From assembly GCA_964549495.1 (NCBI GenBank), contig CAZJWJ010000072.1:1-26969 (forward strand): 26,969 nucleotides of DNA, in the 5' to 3' direction. Below are positions 23,875 through 26,969 of this stretch, in pieces. A model generated the notes under the pieces. It saw only the letters and a program-made list of their open reading frames with translations. It was not told where the DNA came from and ran no database searches. The position numbers and the translations under genes are program-made. Position 1 is the stretch's first letter. Each line of letters starts with the position of its first letter. The DNA comes from JACKBJ01 sp964549495 (GTDB lineage Bacteria > Chloroflexota > Anaerolineae > Epilineales > Epilineaceae).

Positions 23875-26874
23875 ATGGCATCGACTCCGGACCGACCGGC
23901 ACAGGACGCGGCCCAGCTGGACGGCGACCGCCCAGCTGCTTCCAACGAGCCTCCGCCTCCCCGAGCCTTCGACATGCGCGATCCCGAGTCGCCGCCGGCC
24001 GTCGAACGCTCGCTCGGCGACCACCTGGCCGAGTCCGCCTGCCTGGCCGCCCTGCTCGGCCTGCCGCTCTTCTTCCTGGTCTTCACCGACCGCGTCTTCG
24101 AGCCCGAGAAGGCGGCCCTCCTGCGCTGGCTTGCGCTGGTGGCCGGCGCCGGGGTCGCAGCCGAAGCCTGGAATCGACGTCGCCTGGGTCGCCGTGACCG
24201 CCCGCCTCGACCGGCCCCCTGGCCTGCTCGCCGCTCGCGCGATCCGCTGGTCCTCGCCCTGCTCGGCCTCCTGCTGCTCGAGCTGATCTCGACTTTGGGC
24301 TCGGTGTCGCCGGCCATCAGCCTGATGGGCTCGGAAGCGCGCGGCCAGGGCCTGGCCACCACCGCTGCGCTGGCGATGATGGCGCTTTGCGCCGCGCGCA
24401 TCGCCGGCCGGCCCGGCGGGCCGACCCGCCTGGCGGCCTTCGCCGGCGCATCGCTCCTGCCAAGCGGCCTCTACGGCTTGCTGCAAGCGCGGGGCTTGGA
24501 TCCCCTTCCCTGGGAGGGCGACGTGGTGACGCGGATCGCGGGGGCGGCCGGCAGCAGCCTCATGCTGGCCTCGGGGTTGGTGATGGGCCTGCCGCTGGCC
24601 GGCTGGCTGACCCTGCGCGCCTGGCGCGCAGCCTCGCGCCGGCCGGGCGCTCTGGCCATCGTCGCACTCGCCACCTGGCTCGTGACGCTGGGCCTCGGCC
24701 TGCTGGCCCTGGCGGCCAGCGGCAGCCGCGGCCCCATCCTCGGCCTGGCCGGCGGGCTCCTGATCCTCGGGCTGGCCCGCACGATCCAGCTCCGCCGCCC
24801 CAAACCCGCCCTCGCCCTAACCCTGACGGGCATCGCCCTGGCCGGCGGCCTCTTGGCCCTCAACTTCGGCCCATCGGCCCTCGACCCGCTGCGCGAGCTG
24901 CCCCTGCTCGACCGCATGGCCATCGCCCTGCATCCGGATCGCGACACCACCCGGGTCCGATTGCGGCTCTGGGAAGGCAGCGCGGCCGCCCTGGCCGAGT
25001 CCCCGCCCCATCGCTGGCTGATCGGCCATGGCCCGGAGACGATGGACCTGATCTGGGCGCCCTACTACTCGCCCATCCTGGCCTACGACGAGCCCCGCGG
25101 CTGGGTCCCCGACCGGGCCCACAACCTCGTCCTCGACGGCCTGCTCACCGGCGGCCTGCTCGGCCTGGCCAGCCTGCTGACCGTCTTCGGCCTGGCGCTG
25201 CGACGCGCGTGGACCTGGATGCGCAGCGCGCCGGCCTCCGAGGACCATCGCGAAGCCCGCGGCTTCGCCTTCGCCGCCTTCCTGCTCCTCACCGCCCACC
25301 TGATCGAGCTGCAAACCGGCTTCGCCATCACCCTCACCCGCCTGCTGACCTGGGTCGTGGCCGGCGCCCTGGTCGGCATCGGCCAGCCCGACCACCGCCC
25401 CCAACCGGTGCTCCCCCCCGACCGACCCGAGCCTCGATCCCCCACTCGACCGAGCACCAGCGGCCTCGCCGACGCCACCCTGGGCATGCTGGTCACGGGC
25501 CTCTGCCTGGGCATCTCCCTGCTCCGCCCCTACCTGGTCGGCGGCGGGCCGGCCGCGGTCGCCTCCTTGATCACGATCTCCTGCGCCGGCGTCGGCCTCT
25601 CGATCGCCGGCGCCCACCGCCGGGCCCCATCCCTCGCCGCTGGCGACCGCGCGCTCGATCGGCTTCCTCTGCGCGGACCGATCGCGATCGCCCTAACCTT
25701 CGCCGCCGCTCGGCTCTGGCTCCTCTCCCGCGGCAGCCAGATCGGCACCGACCATCTCGCGCTGGCCCTGGCCGGATCGACGATCTTCCTCGCCGCCCTG
25801 TTCTGTTCGCTGCTCTGGCATGCACGCAGCCTGAACCCTACCCCTTCCACAGCACCCGATGGCCGGATATCGATCCGCGCCTCACTCGCGCCGGCGCTGC
25901 TGCTGGCCCTCGCCCTCGGGATCTGGCCCGTGATGGCGCCCGTGGCGGCCGGCGCGCTGGCCAAGGAAGGCCGGCGGGTCTGGCAAGCGCCGGTCGCCGC
26001 GCTGCGCCTGGACGCACAACCGGGCCGCGCCGAATCCTTCCTGCATCGGGCCCTGCGCCGCTACGACGCCGCCCGCCGCATCGCACCCTGGGAGCCGGCC
26101 TACGACCTGGCCGCCGCCCGCGCCCGGGTCGAGCTGGCCGATCTCCTGGCCGACCGCGCAGCCCGCGCTCGCGCGGCCGAGCCGATCGAGCCCGACCCGC
26201 CGACGTCGCCAGACGCACCGAACCCGCCACCCGCGCCGAACTCACCGCCAGCCGAGGTAGCATCACCAGCAAAGTCCGCGAGCGACAGGCCCTCTACCCT
26301 CGCATCGGCCGCCTTCGATGCCGCGCTGGCCGACCTGGACGCGGCCGAGTCCAAGGCGCCGACCTCGCCCCTTCCGGCGATCACGCGGGCCCGCACGCTG
26401 CGGGTGCGGGCCGAGCGAGAAGTGGACCCGACGCTGCGAACCGAAGGCTGGGCTTCAGCGCGCGAAGCCTACTCGATCGCCATCCGGGCCGCCCCCGCCT
26501 GGCCGGAGATCCTGGACGAAGCGGCATCGACGGCCTTGGCCGCCGGCGAAGCGCCATCCGCCCTCGAACTCTGCCACCGGGCCCTGGCCCTCGACCCCTT
26601 CTACCGCTCGGCATGGCGCTGCGCTGCCGCCGCAGAGCGCGCCCTCGGCCGGCCCGCCCGCGCCGCCGAAGCCTACGCGCGCTACTTCGAAGACTACCGC
26701 AACGCCAGCGACCTCCTGGCCCGACGCCTCCAGATCGAAGTCCTGATCGAAGCCGGCCGCCACGCCGAGGCCCTGACCGCTGCCCTCGAGCTACGCGACC
26801 TCTCACCCCAAGACCCCGCGCTCACCGAGCTGCTGAATCGTCTTCAACCGTCACCGCCAAACGACAGCCGTTAG
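23875..26874 (+). CDS. O-antigen ligase/polymerase-like membrane protein with C-terminal TPR region
   Basis: The product has 999 residues. After a Pro-rich start (1-40) come at least ten hydrophobic helices (about 50-660). The large extracytoplasmic loop carries WLIGHGPETMDLIWAPYY and ends in R414-A-H416-N417-LVLDGLLTGGLLGL, the hallmark of the Wzy_C / O-antigen ligase family. The early FEPEKAALLRWLAL and GSEARGQGLATT segments are also typical of the long bacterial members. These enzymes join undecaprenyl-linked glycan to an acceptor or polymerise repeat units outside the membrane. From about 700 helical TPR-like repeats follow, interrupted by a Pro-rich insert (about 768-808). The ATG at 23875 follows TATAAT by 6 bases. 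The frame is open further upstream, but that sequence runs opposite to the small membrane gene and is not needed. Ligase versus polymerase cannot be decided. Confidence 0.92.
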   Translation: MASTPDRPAQDAAQLDGDRPAASNEPPPPRAFDMRDPESPPAVERSLGDHLAESACLAALLGLPLFFLVFTDRVFEPEKAALLRWLALVAGAGVAAEAWNRRRLGRRDRPPRPAPWPARRSRDPLVLALLGLLLLELISTLGSVSPAISLMGSEARGQGLATTAALAMMALCAARIAGRPGGPTRLAAFAGASLLPSGLYGLLQARGLDPLPWEGDVVTRIAGAAGSSLMLASGLVMGLPLAGWLTLRAWRAASRRPGALAIVALATWLVTLGLGLLALAASGSRGPILGLAGGLLILGLARTIQLRRPKPALALTLTGIALAGGLLALNFGPSALDPLRELPLLDRMAIALHPDRDTTRVRLRLWEGSAAALAESPPHRWLIGHGPETMDLIWAPYYSPILAYDEPRGWVPDRAHNLVLDGLLTGGLLGLASLLTVFGLALRRAWTWMRSAPASEDHREARGFAFAAFLLLTAHLIELQTGFAITLTRLLTWVVAGALVGIGQPDHRPQPVLPPDRPEPRSPTRPSTSGLADATLGMLVTGLCLGISLLRPYLVGGGPAAVASLITISCAGVGLSIAGAHRRAPSLAAGDRALDRLPLRGPIAIALTFAAARLWLLSRGSQIGTDHLALALAGSTIFLAALFCSLLWHARSLNPTPSTAPDGRISIRASLAPALLLALALGIWPVMAPVAAGALAKEGRRVWQAPVAALRLDAQPGRAESFLHRALRRYDAARRIAPWEPAYDLAAARARVELADLLADRAARARAAEPIEPDPPTSPDAPNPPPAPNSPPAEVASPAKSASDRPSTLASAAFDAALADLDAAESKAPTSPLPAITRARTLRVRAEREVDPTLRTEGWASAREAYSIAIRAAPAWPEILDEAASTALAAGEAPSALELCHRALALDPFYRSAWRCAAAAERALGRPARAAEAYARYFEDYRNASDLLARRLQIEVLIEAGRHAEALTAALELRDLSPQDPALTELLNRLQPSPPNDSR

Positions 26875-26928
26875 TTTGTTTGCGCCACTGTCCTCTGTGT
26901 GCCTCTACCATCACGGTTCCAAGAGGGC

Positions 26929-26959
26929 GCCTGTGGCCTTGGGGCGCGAAGCCGCAGGC
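26929..26959 (+). terminator. Possible terminator hairpin after the O-antigen ligase-like gene
   Basis: GCCTGTGGC (26929-26937) pairs with GCCGCAGGC (26951-26959) with one T-G wobble, 55 bases past the stop. No T-run is visible before the window ends. The rest of 26875-26969 holds nothing else I can identify. Confidence 0.35.
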
Positions 26960-26969
26960 CGTGTGCGAC

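Noticed and set aside
1..26969. CRISPR array, tRNA, rRNA, transposase or phage genes
   Set aside because: No spaced direct repeats, cloverleaf sequences, ribosomal RNA motifs, transposase motifs or terminal inverted repeats were seen on either strand.

Overview
The window is about 27 kb of very GC-rich DNA with strong GC preference at third codon positions. Nothing in it looks like an RNA gene, CRISPR array, insertion sequence or prophage. The best guess at the host is an uncultured member of the Chloroflexota. The exported proteins carry Thr-Pro linkers (TPSPT type) followed by a short LPLLLR / YLPIL segment, a habit I associate with that phylum. The surrounding gene set (ABA4-like, DUF423, TerB, DUF4097, ECF sigma with an anti-sigma) is that of a free-living environmental bacterium. 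This assignment is an inference, not a phylogenetic result.

Region 1 (1-11352, all minus strand). A secreted protein with two von Willebrand A domains is cut off by the left edge. It follows a hairpin that closes a pair of translationally coupled, secreted S9-family serine peptidases with complete Ser-Asp-His triads. Upstream lie an 8-TM membrane protein of unknown function and an ABA4-like membrane protein that overlap by 4 bases, and then a TetR regulator. The TetR promoter and the leader of the ABA4-like pair carry related GAAC-N3-GTTC inverted repeats, so TetR probably represses itself and this pair.

Region 2 (11484-16373). A plus-strand pair (DUF423 membrane protein, TerB-like protein) is followed by a minus-strand gene for a Tag-like glycosylase relative without the usual catalytic residues. 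Next comes an ECF stress module: sigma factor and overlapping membrane anti-sigma on the minus strand, divergent from a DUF4097 beta-solenoid protein and a DUF6249 membrane protein on the plus strand. The divergent interval holds two outward-facing copies of one promoter pattern (GACTGAAAC, 15 or 16 bases, CGGTCCAA). This fits one sigma factor driving both arms, and it implies that the sigma factor starts at a TTG well inside the longest reading frame.

Region 3 (16398-26874) is a surface-glycan locus. On the minus strand are a 1039-residue methyltransferase / coiled-coil / GT2 / GT4 fusion, a tandemly duplicated two-domain glycosyltransferase and a secreted sulfatase with an unusual CTPFR site. 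Divergent from them is a 999-residue O-antigen ligase/polymerase-like membrane protein with a TPR tail. A 44-residue membrane peptide lies between the two arms. The glycan genes could build, join and modify a surface polysaccharide; no flippase, ABC exporter or priming transferase is present in the window.

The most distinctive items are the ECF divergent promoter pair, the TetR operator pair with the ABA4-like genes, the alternating NG/FG rungs of the DUF4097 protein, and the fused or duplicated glycosyltransferases. I see no system that I can call wholly new.
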